Assembly (NCBI RefSeq): GCF_001540865.1
Contig: NC_033638.1
Coordinates: forward strand, 7,258,836 to 7,322,835
Direction: 5' to 3'
DNA: 64,000 nucleotides
Source: Ananas comosus
Taxonomy: Eukaryota > Streptophyta > Magnoliopsida > Poales > Bromeliaceae
Position 1 is the first letter of the stretch. Every line of letters begins with the position of its first letter. The position numbers were made by a program, and so were the translations under genes. Shown one piece after another: positions 9,783 through 23,012 of this stretch. The notes beneath the pieces are model-generated. The model was not told the DNA's origin and made no database searches. It worked only from the letters and a program-made list of their open reading frames with translations.

Positions 9783-12700
9783 ATGGCGTGCGGCGCTCTT
9801 AGCTTCCGCACCTTGTGCCCTAGAATCCCCATGGCGATCCCCTCTTCTTCATCATCATCATCGTCTTCGTCTTCGTCTTCGTCTTCTCCTCTGGTAGCTC
9901 CGAGGAGGGCGGCGAGAGGTCTGAGAATGGCGGCGTCGGCGGCGCCGCCGATGCCGCCGATAAACCCTAGGGACCCCTTCCTCTCGAAGCTCGCCTCCGC
10001 CGCCGCCGCGGCGTACCCCGCGGGGCTCGAGCTCCCGGCGTCGCGGGACCCCGACGTCCCCCCCTATCTCGACCTCTTCGATAGCCCCAAGCTCATGGCC
10101 ACTCCCGGACAGGTAGGAGACGAAGAAACCCTTACCTTTTGGATGTAGATACCTCTCTCTTTCTCTACAATTTGCTCTAAATTTGAATGCCTGTTGCTTG
10201 TTTCCTGTTACTTGAAGTGCACCTGCTAGTGGGTTCCCGTCCTTTTGGCTTAGCATCTGTGGAAATCGAGTGGAGAGGGATGTTGTTGAGGTTTTACTTA
10301 GGAACAAGAATTTCTGGGATCTATTTTTTAATCAAGTTGTGCAGAGTAAAATTAAGCACTCTACAGAATTAACAGTTTATATTAGGTGATATTCAATCAA
10401 TACTTGGGTGAGAAGATGGTGTTTTGGGGGATTGGAGTTAGAAAATATTTGTGATTTTATCAGACATATTGAATTAGAAACTACTAGAAAGAGGAAGAAG
10501 AGTGGTAGGAAGAAAAAAAAACTGGACCCTTCACTTGACTTGGCAATTAAATGAGGATTTGTATTTTTCAGTGCTCCATATCAGTGCCTTTTTTCACCTA
10601 AGGTATATTCCTCAAAGTCTCTAAGTGATAGGGCACCTTGTTTTGTGCTATGCACTTAAGGCTAGTTGCAAGTCTCTGTTGGAAGGACATTAGCTAGTCC
10701 GTAACAACAATATAATTCAGGATTATGCCGTAAGTTGTAGTCCTTCATTTTATATTTTTATCTCTCCTGGAGTGTTTAGCATATATCGACGATGTTTTTC
10801 CCGTGAGAGATTGAACATCAGCAAGCTGTGGATACTGTCTCACATTCTTTCAGTTGTGCTTTTGAACTTGATTACTGTCATGCATTATGTACTTCATTTA
10901 TTGGCCATTAACTGAAGATTCTCCTGAATAGGTGGAACATTCTGTTTCTTATAATGAACACAGACCAAGGAAGCCTCCCCCGGATCTGCCATCTCTGCTT
11001 CTTCATGGGCGCATTATCTATATTGGCATGCCTGTAAGTGTTTTTTCCTAGTTTATAATGATATTTGTGTATAATCTTGGTGCCAATATTTCTCTGTCAT
11101 TTTAATGCTTGAAGGCTATAGCTACCACATAGAAGACAACTCAGCTTGATTTTTAATGTTCTCCATATAGAAACAGAAAACTATGTGAACGGTGTAGGGT
11201 TTTTTTTTTTTTCTTTTCATTGATAAAGCAATTCTCTTTATTAGTAAGTTTTCTTGATCTCATTATTTTATTGTGCTTTATGCTGCTGTATTACATTATT
11301 TGATGTCTAATACTGCATAAAGGACATGGGATTCATCTAATGGTCCCTAAAGCTTCAAATCTATGAAGGTTAATCTTAGTACGGTTCATTTTGATAAATG
11401 TTCTATATGTGCAATTAGAAGCTTGGTGTAGTACATGTGGACTGTATAAGTTGTTCGTTTTCTTTTAGCAGAACATAATTTGCAATTGTTACTTAATGGT
11501 GGCCAAACTAGTTTATTTTCTTTCTCTTCTTTTTCCTTTCTAATATGTAGTTGAAATAAAAAATTTAAACTTTAGTTCTTAATACTAAGGAAGCATTCTC
11601 GTTAATATGATAGAATATTCCATAATTGCACGAATGCAAATATTCAAGGATTTGGATGGGAAATAGAGGCATATTAGCCAGTGTTAAGCAAGATAATGAA
11701 ACAACAGAGAACTAACTCATTGAGATAAATAACACATTGTTATTTTCAGTTATATGTCAATGTCACCTTTAGGATTATTAGCCCAAACAGTCCGCTAATA
11801 GAAAACCTCTTTATCAGTTTATCCGTCTTGCATAGATAATCTTACAAATTTCTTTTTCCTTTTTTTTTTTCCTCTCTTTACTTATCAGTTGGTGCCAGCG
11901 GTCACGGAGCTCGTCATTGCAGAATTGCTTTACCTGCAGTGGATGGATCCAAAACAGCCCATTTATTTATATATCAATTCAACAGGAACAACTCGTGATG
12001 ATGGTGAAACTGTAAATGTTTATCTTCTCCACAAGTTATCACATTTGGCATTTCTTATGTGTATTACTACTTTCTCTTCCTTGAACCTACTGAACAAAAA
12101 ATTGGCCATGGCTTCTACAAATGTATCCTGTTGAGCTGCTTTTATATCCCTTTCCCAGCCATAAGAGCCCCTTATTACAATAACAATTTTCTGGAGTGCC
12201 ATCTCATTACTCTTGCTACAATCTCATGCAAATTAGTGCATAGCTGCTGATCTTGTCATACTAGTCATACTGAGCTTCTACATGATTTGTCCCCCCTTTT
12301 TTTCCTTATTTCCCTTTTCTTTGACATTTTAGTTGTTTTTTTTAACTGTCCATTGTGTACCTTAATGGATATAGTTAAATTAGACATTCTGTCACTTGTT
12401 TTGGCAAACTAAATTTCAGAAGCTCCCCAAGATATGGTATCTAGCTAAAGAATGTGGTAGTTTGATGTATGAACTTTCCTTCCACTTTGGGGCACGTATA
12501 GGCCTAAAACTTATATGAACATAGAAGCTTATTCCTGTACTGACTGTACTCTTCTGAATTATATAGAACTTCATGGGTAAGTGAAGAGTCAGCTGATATT
12601 TCTTTCATAATATGCTGGTTTATGCATGTTTTAACTCTAGTAAAGAGTGTAGGAGTATCATTTGTTAAATTTGTTTTCTTGCACCAGTGGTGTCACTTCA

Positions 12701-14389
12701 GTTGGTTTTTTATCATTATAAATTATTGCGTCAGCGTATGTAGAACTTTTCCTACCGCGTACTTATTCGTACATATTTTTCAGGTCGGGATGGAGTCAGA
12801 AGGCTTTGCTATTTATGATGCTATGATGCAGCTGAAAAATGAGGTATCTGCCTAATTCTCCCCACATTTCCCTCCATGCTTGCTCTTTTACTTCAGTTCT
12901 TTTCCCTTCATTAGAATCTTTTTGGTTTTCTACTTATTACTTTGGATAACAATAATACTTCATATTTTCCCCCTTCATTCAAGTCTTTGTGGTTTTCTAC
13001 TTGTCGCTCCGACTAACTATAATTCTATCTTTTTGTCAAGTTAGTCACGGGTTATACTTCCAATAATGTTTGTAAGAATCACAGCATATTAATTTCTGGG
13101 GCACTCTTTGATTTGCAGTCTACTGGTAAAACACCATTGTAGGGTCCCTAGATTCATGATTGAGTTGCTTCTAATATGGGCATCAATAATTTATTTTTTT
13201 TTACTTCATAAGCAGTACTCTAGGCTTGTCGATACTATTCATCCTTGTGTTGAAATTCTCACTGCTTATTTTTTATGCAGATCCAAACTGTAGCTGTAGG
13301 AGCTGCGATAGGTCAGGCTTGTCTTCTTCTTGCTGCAGGAAAGAAAGGTAGACGATTTATGATGCCCCATTCCAAAGGTAAGTAAAAAGCTTGGCAGTGC
13401 CATGATAGAAATTTTATTTTCACCTATTTTCTTTGCTTGGGATATTAATTGACTGCAAACTTTTGCACTCTATGTCAGCAATGATTCAGCAACCCCGTGT
13501 TCCATCATCAGGGCAGATGCCAGCTAGCGACGTGCTTATACGTGCAAAGGAGGTTTGGATTGTTTGTTCATAGTTATCCTCTTTTGACAGAGACACAGGA
13601 CACTTGATGCACTTCAAGTTGAGCAGTAGTTTACTTGTAGTTCTCTTCTATTCTTAGAAGTAAACTTATTGTAAACTGCAATCCAGCTATGATTGTTGAA
13701 TTGATGTTAATATCTGGCATGGATTTTGCTCCAAGTTTTGCATTCATCAATGATGACAATGCCATTGTGATCTATGTTACTTGCTAAGACATTCGGAGTT
13801 GGCTGAGCATTAATTTTTCGGCGCAGTCAATATTGTTGATAACATTTCTGATGTATTTTCTGGGTGTCTAATTCATGCTAATATCTGGTTACCCTGACAG
13901 GTAATAAATAATAGAGATACACTTGTCAAGCTTCTGGCAAAGCACACTGGAAATGTGAGTATGCCTAATCTTGCTCCTTAATTATATATCCATTTAACAG
14001 GAAAACTGATATGGATTTCATATCAGTCGGTGGAGGCTGTATCAAATATAATGCGAAGACCATTTTATATGGACTCTATAAAGGCCAAAGAATTTGGGGT
14101 TATCGACAAGGTGCTTTCCTTGCTTTCTGTTGCATCACTTTGCATCCAACTCGCTAAATTGCCTTCTGTTCGTGGATCATAATTTACTGAACTTTTTCTA
14201 TATTATATGTCAAAATCTCAATTTCTTCATACTTTGATGACAATGAATACATTAATTAGAAATCATGGAGCTATTTTGTTTTATCATGTGCAGATCCTTT
14301 GGCGTGGTCAGGAGAAGATTATGGCTGATGCTCTTTCTCCTGAGGAATGGGACAAACAGGCTGGGATCAAAGTTGTCGACGGGATATAA
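9783..14389 (+). CDS. CLPR4: ATP-dependent Clp protease subunit ClpR4, chloroplastic
   Basis: Nine coding exons join in frame to 339 aa: 9783-10112, 10932-11033, 11889-12011, 12784-12843, 13281-13377, 13479-13552, 13901-13954, 14027-14110, 14294-14389. All junctions are GT-AG. Residues 1-60 look like a plastid transit peptide (Ser/Ala/Arg-rich, with a 15-Ser run at 21-35 encoded by a TCN microsatellite). The ClpP-like fold follows, with family-diagnostic LLLHGRIIYIGMP, YINSTGTTRDDGE and MIQQPRVPSSGQMP. The catalytic triad is absent: the Ser position in VGAAIGQA is Ala, the His position is the first Gln of QQP, and no Asp is found at the third position near MRRPFYM. This is the defining state of ClpR subunits, which are structural parts of the plastid Clp core and are needed for its assembly. 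Motifs and exon pattern favour ClpR4 over ClpR1-3. Length slightly exceeds the Arabidopsis protein because of the long N-terminus. Confidence 0.95.
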
Positions 14390-14660
14390 TGTCCTATTAT
14401 TTTATTCTGAAATTTCTATATACCAAGTAAGCATTTCTATACTTGTTTGCTCTAGGTTGCCGACTTTCTTCCATATTTGATATTTGCTTAAAACATATTC
14501 TGGGTTTTTCTACCAGCATCGAATTTCGCAGTGATTTTCATTCTTAAAGTTTGTTGGGATTTGCTGTGAAATATAAAACATTTTTGTCATTCCGTGCAGG
14601 ACGATATCAAGGACTTAGAACTGTAAAACATGAAGGCACTCTCTACTAAGAAGTGGACGG
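14390..14660 (+). other. ClpR4 3' region with probable UTR intron
   Basis: A good donor (ACCAA then GTAAGC, intron from 14427) and acceptor (TGCAG ending 14599) bracket a likely 3' UTR intron. The segment starting at 14600 opens with eight sense codons (DDIKDLEL) and a stop, so alternative splicing from a donor inside the last exon could give a different C-terminus. This is inference. Confidence 0.4.
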
Positions 14661-16136
14661 CAGGGTGTTGATTTGCTGACGCAGAAAATGAAAATAGAAC
14701 AAGAAGAAATCGCCATTTGATGAACATAATAGAACTTAATGCCACTTCTCACTGTATTTAACTGAAATTATGGTCTCAGATCATATCTATCTGTTTTGTG
14801 CAATCCAATGCTCTGTAGAATAGATTAAGATTTTAAAGACCTTCAAGATGCCCATATAAGACTTGTAACTAGTGAGATTTCGCTGCTTTATCTTTCACAG
14901 GGAGAGCAGAAACTTCTTTGGTTATAAATACCAAGTTGATCGAACACTGCGTTATTATCTCTTGTTATGTAAATTTGGTTGGTAACATTTTGTTCATTTC
15001 TGTGGTAAAGATCAATTCCCATTTTCTAGGGCTTCTTTATGCGTATTAGCTGGAGCTTATTTGGAATGAAAAGCTGGGTGTTATTATGTTTCAGTGTATC
15101 AAGTGATATGGTGAAGGATTGGATTGCTCAATATACACAGGTGATAATAATAGTCATTAGTGTTGTGCAATTGGAGCTTTTAGGAGAAGCATTTTATTTA
15201 AACCTACTGAATGCGTCTCTCTGCAGTAAATGCGAGGGCTCCGAATTCAGCTTTTACTTTCTGGGCTCGAAATTTTATTTTCGCTCCTCGCCATAGCAAG
15301 AGGGTGAAGATGCTTATGCTAGAGAAGTATACAGAGTAAAAGTAGGATAAGATAGACATTTGTTTCGATAGATGTTGTTGGATAGATATTAATATATGTT
15401 GTTTGATAGATTTGATTGAACCTCACTACTCATTGGCCATATTTGACATATTTAGTGGCTGAGATGGTATTATTTTTTTCTATAATAAAAATAAAAAGTC
15501 CAGAGATTTTAGGAAAATAGAAATGATTTTATAGCTCAAAAACAAGTTATGGGAAATCAGAAACAAGCTTTATTCTGAAAAACAAAATCTAGAGTGGAAG
15601 CAAAACATCAAATCACGTGGGTTGCGGACTCTGTAGATAATTAGCTTATTATAAGTTGATTTTAAGTATTTTTAGTCCACAAAATTGCTTATTAGCCCTG
15701 TAGATCCTGCACTTTTCTCCTTGAGGCCTCTTTAATCTCCCGAGAAACCAGTGCTTATGCCCTGTTTGGTATCGAGGATCATCTAATGCTAATAGATGAG
15801 CGAAAACATATGAAAAAATGCTTTTATGTTTTTAATTACACATGCAACGTGAAATATTTTCGTATTGTACGTTCACACCGTAGGCGCATATAACGTAAGT
15901 TGACTGCATCTCTGAAGCTTAAGCTAGCATTAAATTTTAGATAGGCCCAAATGTAAACTTAAAACTCAATGGGCGAAAATTAACCTAAGTTATAGACTTT
16001 AAACAATGGAACAAAATTAAATTAAACAGAAATTCTAGTCTCTGATATCGTGTTAAATAACGTAAAGTAATTGCGTACTCTAAAAACTTATGCTACCAAA
16101 TAACACCGATATGTTTATATTTCACATCAACACTAA
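14661..16136. other. Intergenic, no gene seen
   Basis: Probable ClpR4 transcript end followed by AT-rich DNA. The frame at 15039-15296 has no recognisable domain. Words near 15757 (CCCTGTTTGGTA) and 16090 (TACCAAATAACACC) may be ends of a degraded MITE, but the pairing is weak. Confidence 0.5.
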
Positions 16137-16602
16137 GGGGCCGTTTGATTAGATGTAATTATAAATGCAGTGTAGTTAGAGATGCATGCAGTTGGAAATA
16201 CAGTAGTTATAACTACATGAATCTTATTTGGTTGGATGTAATAGAAAGCGCTGCAAATATAAATAATTTGTTAGATTGCATGCCGTTGAGAAGTAATTTT
16301 TAAAATTTTATTATTTTATATATATGATGGTGAGATTACCTCCAATGTAAAAAGGAAAAATAATTTTTGTTTAAAAAATATTGAGGAGGTAAGCATACTT
16401 TTTATTTAAAATTACTCTTTCCAACTGCTGTAGTTGGAACTGCGGCCAATTTGGACGTAGTTCGAACTGCTGCAGTTGGGCCTCCTCCTGCAGTTCGTAC
16501 TGCAGCAGTTGGAATTAAATACATCAAACCAAACACGAAATTTGCATTTACATGTAGTTATAATTACAGTGCAGTTGTAACTACATGCAACCAAACGGCC
16601 CC
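16137..16602. mobile_element. Tourist-like PIF/Harbinger MITE with TAA target duplication
   Basis: 466 bp. It starts GGGGCCGTTTGATTAGATG and ends with the mirrored CATGCAACCAAACGGCCCC. TAA lies directly on both sides (16134-16136 and 16603-16605). The interior has imperfect palindromes of CTGCAGTT and GTAGTTATAACTAC type. No transposase. Confidence 0.9.
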
Positions 16603-16605
16603 TAA

Positions 16606-18675
16606 TAGCCGCAAGAATAGGATCTTACAAAGCACAAGCATTAATTCTTCTCTTTGGAATGGCAATAGCAATGCTAGCCCACCCTAGAAATGAGTTAAAA
16701 ATAAAATGTATTCATCTCTTGTTGAATTCTGCGAGGAGCCACTACTTGTCCTTTTCCCCCACCAAATCTTGTCCAAGCCCAGATGCTTTATTCATTACAT
16801 TAGTTATTTATTAGGTTAAATTAATTACAATATGAATGCATTAACAGCTAGAAGAGTTACACACATTTAGTTAACCAGCAAATAACAAATAAAATGATAT
16901 GTACACAGCAGTCACCATAAACAACGTGAAAGGAACCTTAATTTACACCTTGTGGAGACAACATTATCCAAGCCGTGGTTACAGTAAACTTTAGTTATCA
17001 TCTAATTAATGAGACTCATACATTACTTATCCACTAGTAGATGGTAGGTCCTAATCTAGTGGTCGTTGTGTTAAGATTAATACTTATTTGTTCTCTGCTG
17101 AATTGATTTTTTAGCTTATATGCGGGGATGAAATCAGAGCCCGTCTTAGGCACCCTCTGTTCTAACTTCTAAGAGGCTCTGAGTTTGATTTCTATACTCG
17201 TTATCTTTAGTCGATGCGTTTGGTATGATTCATTCGATATCTGTTTGATATTTACTATACACATGAGCAGAGATATTAAGACTAATATACTAGAGCGATT
17301 TTAGGTAATACTTTGTGTACATAATTTTGCGATATAGCTGTATTTAGGGTGAGTATTAGTCGGTTTAGTTCTATTTTACATACAATTCATTGAAAGAATG
17401 TTTAGTAACGTGCTACATATCTTTCACAGTTCATTTTTGTAAAATATGTTTCCACAACTCACTACCCAAACCAATGGCTCTAAACTATCTTGTTGTACTA
17501 GCTAATACTCTTTAGTGCCAGGTTAAGAAGACAATAAAGAGTACCTAGACACGCAGCTTAAATATATCTTGTGTACAATTTTAAGTCATGCTGTTGCAAC
17601 CTTCTCAGGAGCCTGATTATTTTACATAACAATCACGCGCGTTGCGAAAACATAACGCAAAATTACTTTCCGAAAGGAGAATTAGGTTGCCGTTCCTCCA
17701 ACAGCCAGATTATTACCATTACCCAATCTGATAAAGATAAAAGCACAGAAAATAGTCTATGCTATATTTTCACAATGCACATGATCATCTCATGTGACTG
17801 AGATAGTACGTTTCCTGGCATTAAATTTTTTGCTGCTTAACACCAACATCATTTGTATGATCACCTCATGAAATCTAAGTATAACTCTTACATCCCAACC
17901 ATCTAAAGCCTAATATTGAAATTTTAAAGCCATTAAATGAGTTGGGTGCAAAGTTTGTGTCCTACTAAAATAGGATGTACGTTTCTTACATCACTACATG
18001 TAGAATCTCTTAACTTTTTAGCCAAAGAAAATGGATTGAATTAAAGCTTTATTACCCTGACTAGTTGCAATTAACTAAGTAGACCTTTTTTGAACTTTTT
18101 GTTGCCATCCTATTTATTCATGTGCAGTCCTTATCGTCTGTGCAGTCGGCAAGCATATCTAAAAGAGTTCTCAGCCGTTACCCTTTTTCCCAAGTCCATT
18201 CTGTACCCCACAATTTCACGCATTTATCAAGATACTAAAAGAAAATAGGATTAAATGCATACAGGTTCTTAGAAATATAGTGAATAATAAATATATTTTT
18301 ATAAAAATTTAACTTTTGTACATTGATTTTGTAAATGTTCTTAAATATTTTTAAATATGTTTCTCTGATTTGTTACTGTTAGAGAACTATTTATATTTTA
18401 ACAGCAAATAAGTGAAATGCCAATTTTGTCATTACAATTATGTTCCTCCAAAAGCCAGAGGGGTTGAAATGTCAAATTATCTCATAAACTAATCGGGGTT
18501 ATTTAATCTATAGTTAATTAAAATTTTCTAATGAATTCTAACAGTAGAGACATATTTGAAAATATTAGGACTTTTACAAGAATAACATATGAAAGTTGAA
18601 CTTTGTAAGAATATATTTATAATTCACTATATTTGTAGGGACCTGTATGCAATTAACTCAAGAATATATATAGTA

Positions 18676-18736
<61 letters not shown>

Positions 18737-19214
18737 ATATAAAACTTCAATAATTAACACTTCTAACACTAATTTTAATATGTTCTCTCCTTATAAACGA
18801 AGCTACTAATTAGAAAGAAACTTCAGTAAGAAGCTCCCTAACAATGCTTAGACGTGTTAATTTTGCCTCCTCCATCTAAGGATTCGTTGGGTAGGGTATT
18901 TTTTTAAATACTAAATTCTGAAAAACAAATAAACCAGAGAGAGAAGGATTATAATTCTTGAATAGAAACAAAGTTAACACTGGCATAGATCAAGAGCCTC
19001 GCAACAACGTGTCGTTGGAGATATCTCTATTGAATTTTTTATTCTTACTAATTATATAAATGGTTTAGTCACATGCTTGATATATAATTTTTATGAGACA
19101 TCAAAATAGAAAGTAACATATTTCTCCCCTGCTTCTAATTATGATAATTAAATATTAAACCTAAAGAATAAGATGGATCTTTCTCTGAGTTTTATATTTT
19201 TATGTATTATAGTA
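16606..19214. other. Intergenic, no gene seen
   Basis: AT-rich sequence without convincing exons on either strand. The frame at 17571-17801 has no family signature. A long (TA)n run lies at 18664-18736 and continues into CACACA. Confidence 0.6.
18664..18736. repeat. (TA)n microsatellite with CA end
   Basis: About 70 bases of nearly pure TA/AT repeats ending in a short (CA)n. Confidence 0.9.
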
Positions 19215-19565
19215 TAGGTAAAAATATATAAAATTTACTTCAACTATCACCCATTTAGACGTAACTATCTAATCTTTTAATTTTACTATCTAACCTTTTG
19301 ATTTATTTGATTTGAGTAAATTAGTGACTCCTTCACATCAAATTTTGAATGCGTTGTTTATTTTTATGAATATAATTAGTATATTTTATGAAATTTACGT
19401 AACTATAAATTCATTAAGGCAAGTAATTGGCTTAAATTGTGAATCCAAAGAATGAGCAAATTATTTAAATAAAATAAATGAAAATATTGGGTATTAAAAT
19501 TAAAATTTTGAAAGGTTAGGTGGTGAAGCAAAACGGTCTATAGTTCAGATAAATTTTATATACTT
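19215..19565. repeat. Dispersed AT-rich inverted repeat, copy 1 of 3
   Basis: Shares ordered words (ACTTCAACTAT-type start, CAAATTTTGAATG, TTAGTATATTTTATGAAATT, GGCTTAAATT, TTTTGAAAGGTTAGGT, CTATAGTTCA end) with 41470-41750 and 61860-62270. Ends pair imperfectly around the CTATAGTTCA word. Non-coding, probably an old MITE-like family. Confidence 0.6.
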
Positions 19566-20192
19566 TTAGCTAAAATAAAAAGTATTTTTTTATATTTTAA
19601 AATTTTATATAATTATGTTGAAATTAGAAGATCAAAATTACTGCATAATTTAAGTACGCTCAATGAGAAAGATTTGTCGTCCCTATCATCTAACAATCTG
19701 GATGGACAAAAAAAAAAAAAAAAAAAAAAATTGGAAGCTCCCCAACTACGTTTTCTTAGGAAGCCCCAATTTACCAACACGCGTCACTTTTATCACTATT
19801 CAAAAGTTATAATTTTTTCACCTAAGATTTAATTTTTTTTAAAAAATAGTATTAACAAATATTAAATGAATTATTATATGAAGAAAAAATTAATACGTGG
19901 CGGTGAATCAGATTATCAAGAAGCTTCTCAAGGAGGTGTTATTGGAAAATTCTCTATTAAAATTTTATTTTTGTTTACAAAAAAATAAAAAAAAAATTTG
20001 TGCACCCCACAACCCCATACATTTAAATATATATATATTTTTTTAAAAAAATTAATCGAACACATTCAACTCCCTTTTCCAGCCGACATGCAGCCCCATC
20101 TTGCAATCATTAGGATTCACACCTTACGGCTTGTTTTACACTTAAAACCCTCACAATTTGTTTATTATATTATTACCCCTATGAGCTCTTTA

Positions 20193-20628
20193 GGAAAAAC
20201 TTCAAAAACCCCCCTGCGGTTTCACACTTTATCACTTTAGTACCCTGTAGTTTGTAGTGTATCAAGTTAGTACTCTGTGGTTTCTTCTCACTTTATCACT
20301 TTAGTACCCTATGATTTAAAGTGTATCAAGTTAGTACTCTGTGGTTTTGCACTTTATCATTTAGTACCATGTGGTTTCACACTTTATCACTTTAGTATTC
20401 TGTGATTTAAAAAATCACAGGATACTAACTTGATACAAAATTAAAAACACAGTGTACTAAAGTGATAAAGTGCAAAACTACAGGGTACTAATTTGATACA
20501 CTTTAAACCACAGGGTACTAAAGTGATAAAGTGAGAAACCACACGGTACTAACTTGATACATTTTAAACCACAGGGTACTAAAGTGATAAAAATTGAAAC
20601 CACAAGGGGGGTTTTTGAAGTTTTTCCA
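20193..20628. mobile_element. Foldback element built of tandem units
   Basis: Left arm GGAAAAACTTCAAAAACCCC is mirrored by the right arm ending at 20628. Each arm contains about four alternating units of types ACTTTATCACTTTAGTACC and GTGTATCAAGTTAGTACTC, so the whole block is a palindrome made of tandem repeats. It is the youngest-looking member of the family at 7101 and 8534. No ORF. Confidence 0.85.
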
Positions 20629-21837
20629 AATTTTTAAATAGAGAAATAATTCTATGCTTTCTATTTGGGCGCTCTACTGAATTAACTAAATATTTTACGT
20701 TAATACGGCAAATCATTTATTTGTTCACTTAAGTAATAGTATTGAACACAGTAGCCATCATTTAAGTAAAGTATTATGTCTTGATAAAAGTTTACAATTC
20801 TATTTAAATGTATGAGTATTTTATTTAGTATATTTTTAAAATTTTTACTCAGGAATCTGTATTATTTGGAAAACGAGGACGTTGAGAAGTGCGATCAAAT
20901 GCCTAGAATATGATAACATATTCGATCTTCAACTTGTTTTTTAGAATAAAATAAAATACTTTCGTAGGTACAATATTCTATTCTATTAAATTATAAATGT
21001 CAAAACCTTTCAAAAAAATAAAAATAAAATATTAGATAATTTATTCTGAAGTCCAAATATGACCTAAAACAACACAATAAATGTTATATCCTGTTTACAC
21101 AAGAGTCACTTTTTTAGTTCAAATTTACTTGAGATTAGTTATGAAATAAAATATTGTAAGAGGACCAAATGCGAAAAAACCCCTCATACCTGTTTTATGC
21201 TCCCTTGGTTGGCATAAACCGTGATTTACAGCGGGATTTTAGGGGTAACCGTGGACACGTTAACTTTATAATATTTTTTATATATATGACCAAAATAAAT
21301 AAGAAGTTCATAAATATATAATTTTTTAAAAACGAAGTTTCCATGAGCTGTTGTTGATGTAGTATATTTACAGTTAACTACCACGTAATTTATATGAGAT
21401 TAATATTTTTTCCTTTCATAAATATGTATTTTTAAAACTATTTCGAGTGTGATTAAAAATACACAATTAATTTATCTAAAACGAACTGATGTAATATTCA
21501 CAGATCTCGATTGTGACTAAGTTCAATCGGTCTATTGCCATAAGGCAGTGTGCTAGTATCTTTAAACCAGCAATCCCTCCCCTCCTCCTTCGTCGCTCTC
21601 TTTTTCTTTAACCAAAATTCTAATTCAAATTTCAGTAGTCCTAATTATTCATTCTAATTTTTTATTTCAATATTAAATTAAATATTTTTATATAATTTGT
21701 CCTTCTATTTTTGCATTATAATCACCAATCAAACATTTAAATGTTTTAGGTCCATAGGCCTGTTTTGGGTTGCAAACAGGTGCATTAAATACAAAAAGTA
21801 TGATGATAAAATATTTCCTTTGCCTTTATAAGTGATA

Positions 21838-21840
<3 letters not shown>
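20629..21840. other. Intergenic, no gene seen
   Basis: AT-rich sequence. No frame, RNA gene or clear element end recognised. Confidence 0.6.
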
Positions 21841-21870
<30 letters not shown>

Positions 21871-21871
<1 letters not shown>

Positions 21872-22411
21872 TCCGGCTACTGTACTCTTATGAGTACTAT
21901 CACTCTCGTATTTATAAGTTATTTTCGATGATAGAGCTTCCGAATCGACGATCCATACTGTTAAATATTTTTTAGAGCATTTAAAACTTTCAGAAATCAA
22001 ATTTCATAATTTTTCAATATCATTTACCTTACGATCAAACGCTCACAAAATTGATAATTTTTAACGGCCGGTATGGAATACTTGCCAGTTTAACGGTGCA
22101 AAAAAATCGGAATAGATTGAATTTTTGATAGAAAATTTTATTCACTACCTAGATAATGACCAATAACTCCGATCTTAAATTGAAGGATTCGATCATCCTT
22201 TTTTAGGACGTCGATCGATTTTGACCGTTCATTTTATACATATTTGATGGACTCTATTATGATTTTGAAAAATTACGAAATTTATTTTCTACAAGTTTCA
22301 AATACTCTAGATCATATTTAACGGAGTGGATCGTCGATTCGGAAGCTTCATCATCGAAAACAACTTATGAGTACGAAGGGCCCAATACTCATAAGAGTAT
22401 AGTAGCCCTAC
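21871..22411. mobile_element. Long-core MITE-like element (ACTCTTATGAGT ends)
   Basis: 541 bp. GTCCGGCTACTGTACTCTTA at the left pairs with the TAAGAGTATAGTAGCC region at the right. Long-class core words TTTTCGATGAT and AATCGACGATCC are present on both arms. (TA)n(GA)n on the left, (TA)n on the right. The uninterrupted structure is the reference for reading the split copy at 51227/54356. Confidence 0.9.
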
Positions 22412-22433
22412 TATATATATATATATTAATTAA

Positions 22434-22704
22434 GTCCCGGTTACTTATACTTTTATGGTTTGGTTCCTTATTTGCCCATAAATTTCGGCCTTTAGATTAT
22501 TCCATGATTTTTATCTTATTTGATCTTATTTTCCCATTTTGTCTATCTGTTCACCAACCTAACACTCCAACTCTAGGAATCACTTTTATCTATTCTAAGT
22601 GGGGACCCCCCTCATTCCAACCTCTACTCCCATTTAATTCAACGGTTAATAAATTTATGGAGTATAAGGGGGTTAAATACTCATACAAGAGTATTGTACA
22701 CCTA
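22434..22704. mobile_element. Short-core MITE-like element
   Basis: Starts GTCCCGGTTACTTATAC and ends AAGAGTATTGTACACC. The core has the short-class words (CCAACTCTAGG, GGGGACCC). Arms are more diverged than in neighbours. Confidence 0.65.
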
Positions 22705-22760
22705 TTGATTTCTATATAAGTATTTTAGTATATATATATAATATATATATATAAATATTA

Positions 22761-23000
22761 GTTCCAGCCCCCACTGGTGCTTGTAAAAAGCAACCAAGCA
22801 CCTTGGTCTTTGTTTAGTTTAACTGTTAGATCTACCTCCTCGGATTCCATTTTTAACCATTTAGATTTATATATTCAACCAACCGACTCACTCAACTCTA
22901 GGGGGCCCGCATTATCCTAACTGCATATTTTTTAATCCAATGGCTAAAAATCTACAAACACCAATAACTTTGTACTTTTGAAAACATAGGAGCTCAATTC
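22761..23000. mobile_element. Short-core MITE-like element
   Basis: Core words GTTAGATCTACC, CAACCAACCGACTCAC and GGGGGCCCGCATTATCC identify the short class. The end words (GTGCTTGTAAAAAGC) match the copy at 54397. Flanked by (TA)n. Confidence 0.7.
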
Positions 23001-23012
23001 TATATATATATA

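Noticed and set aside
9858..10307. 149-codon minus-strand frame opposite ClpR4 exon 1
   Set aside because: Arg-rich low-complexity translation of the Ser microsatellite and GC-rich exon; antisense shadow.
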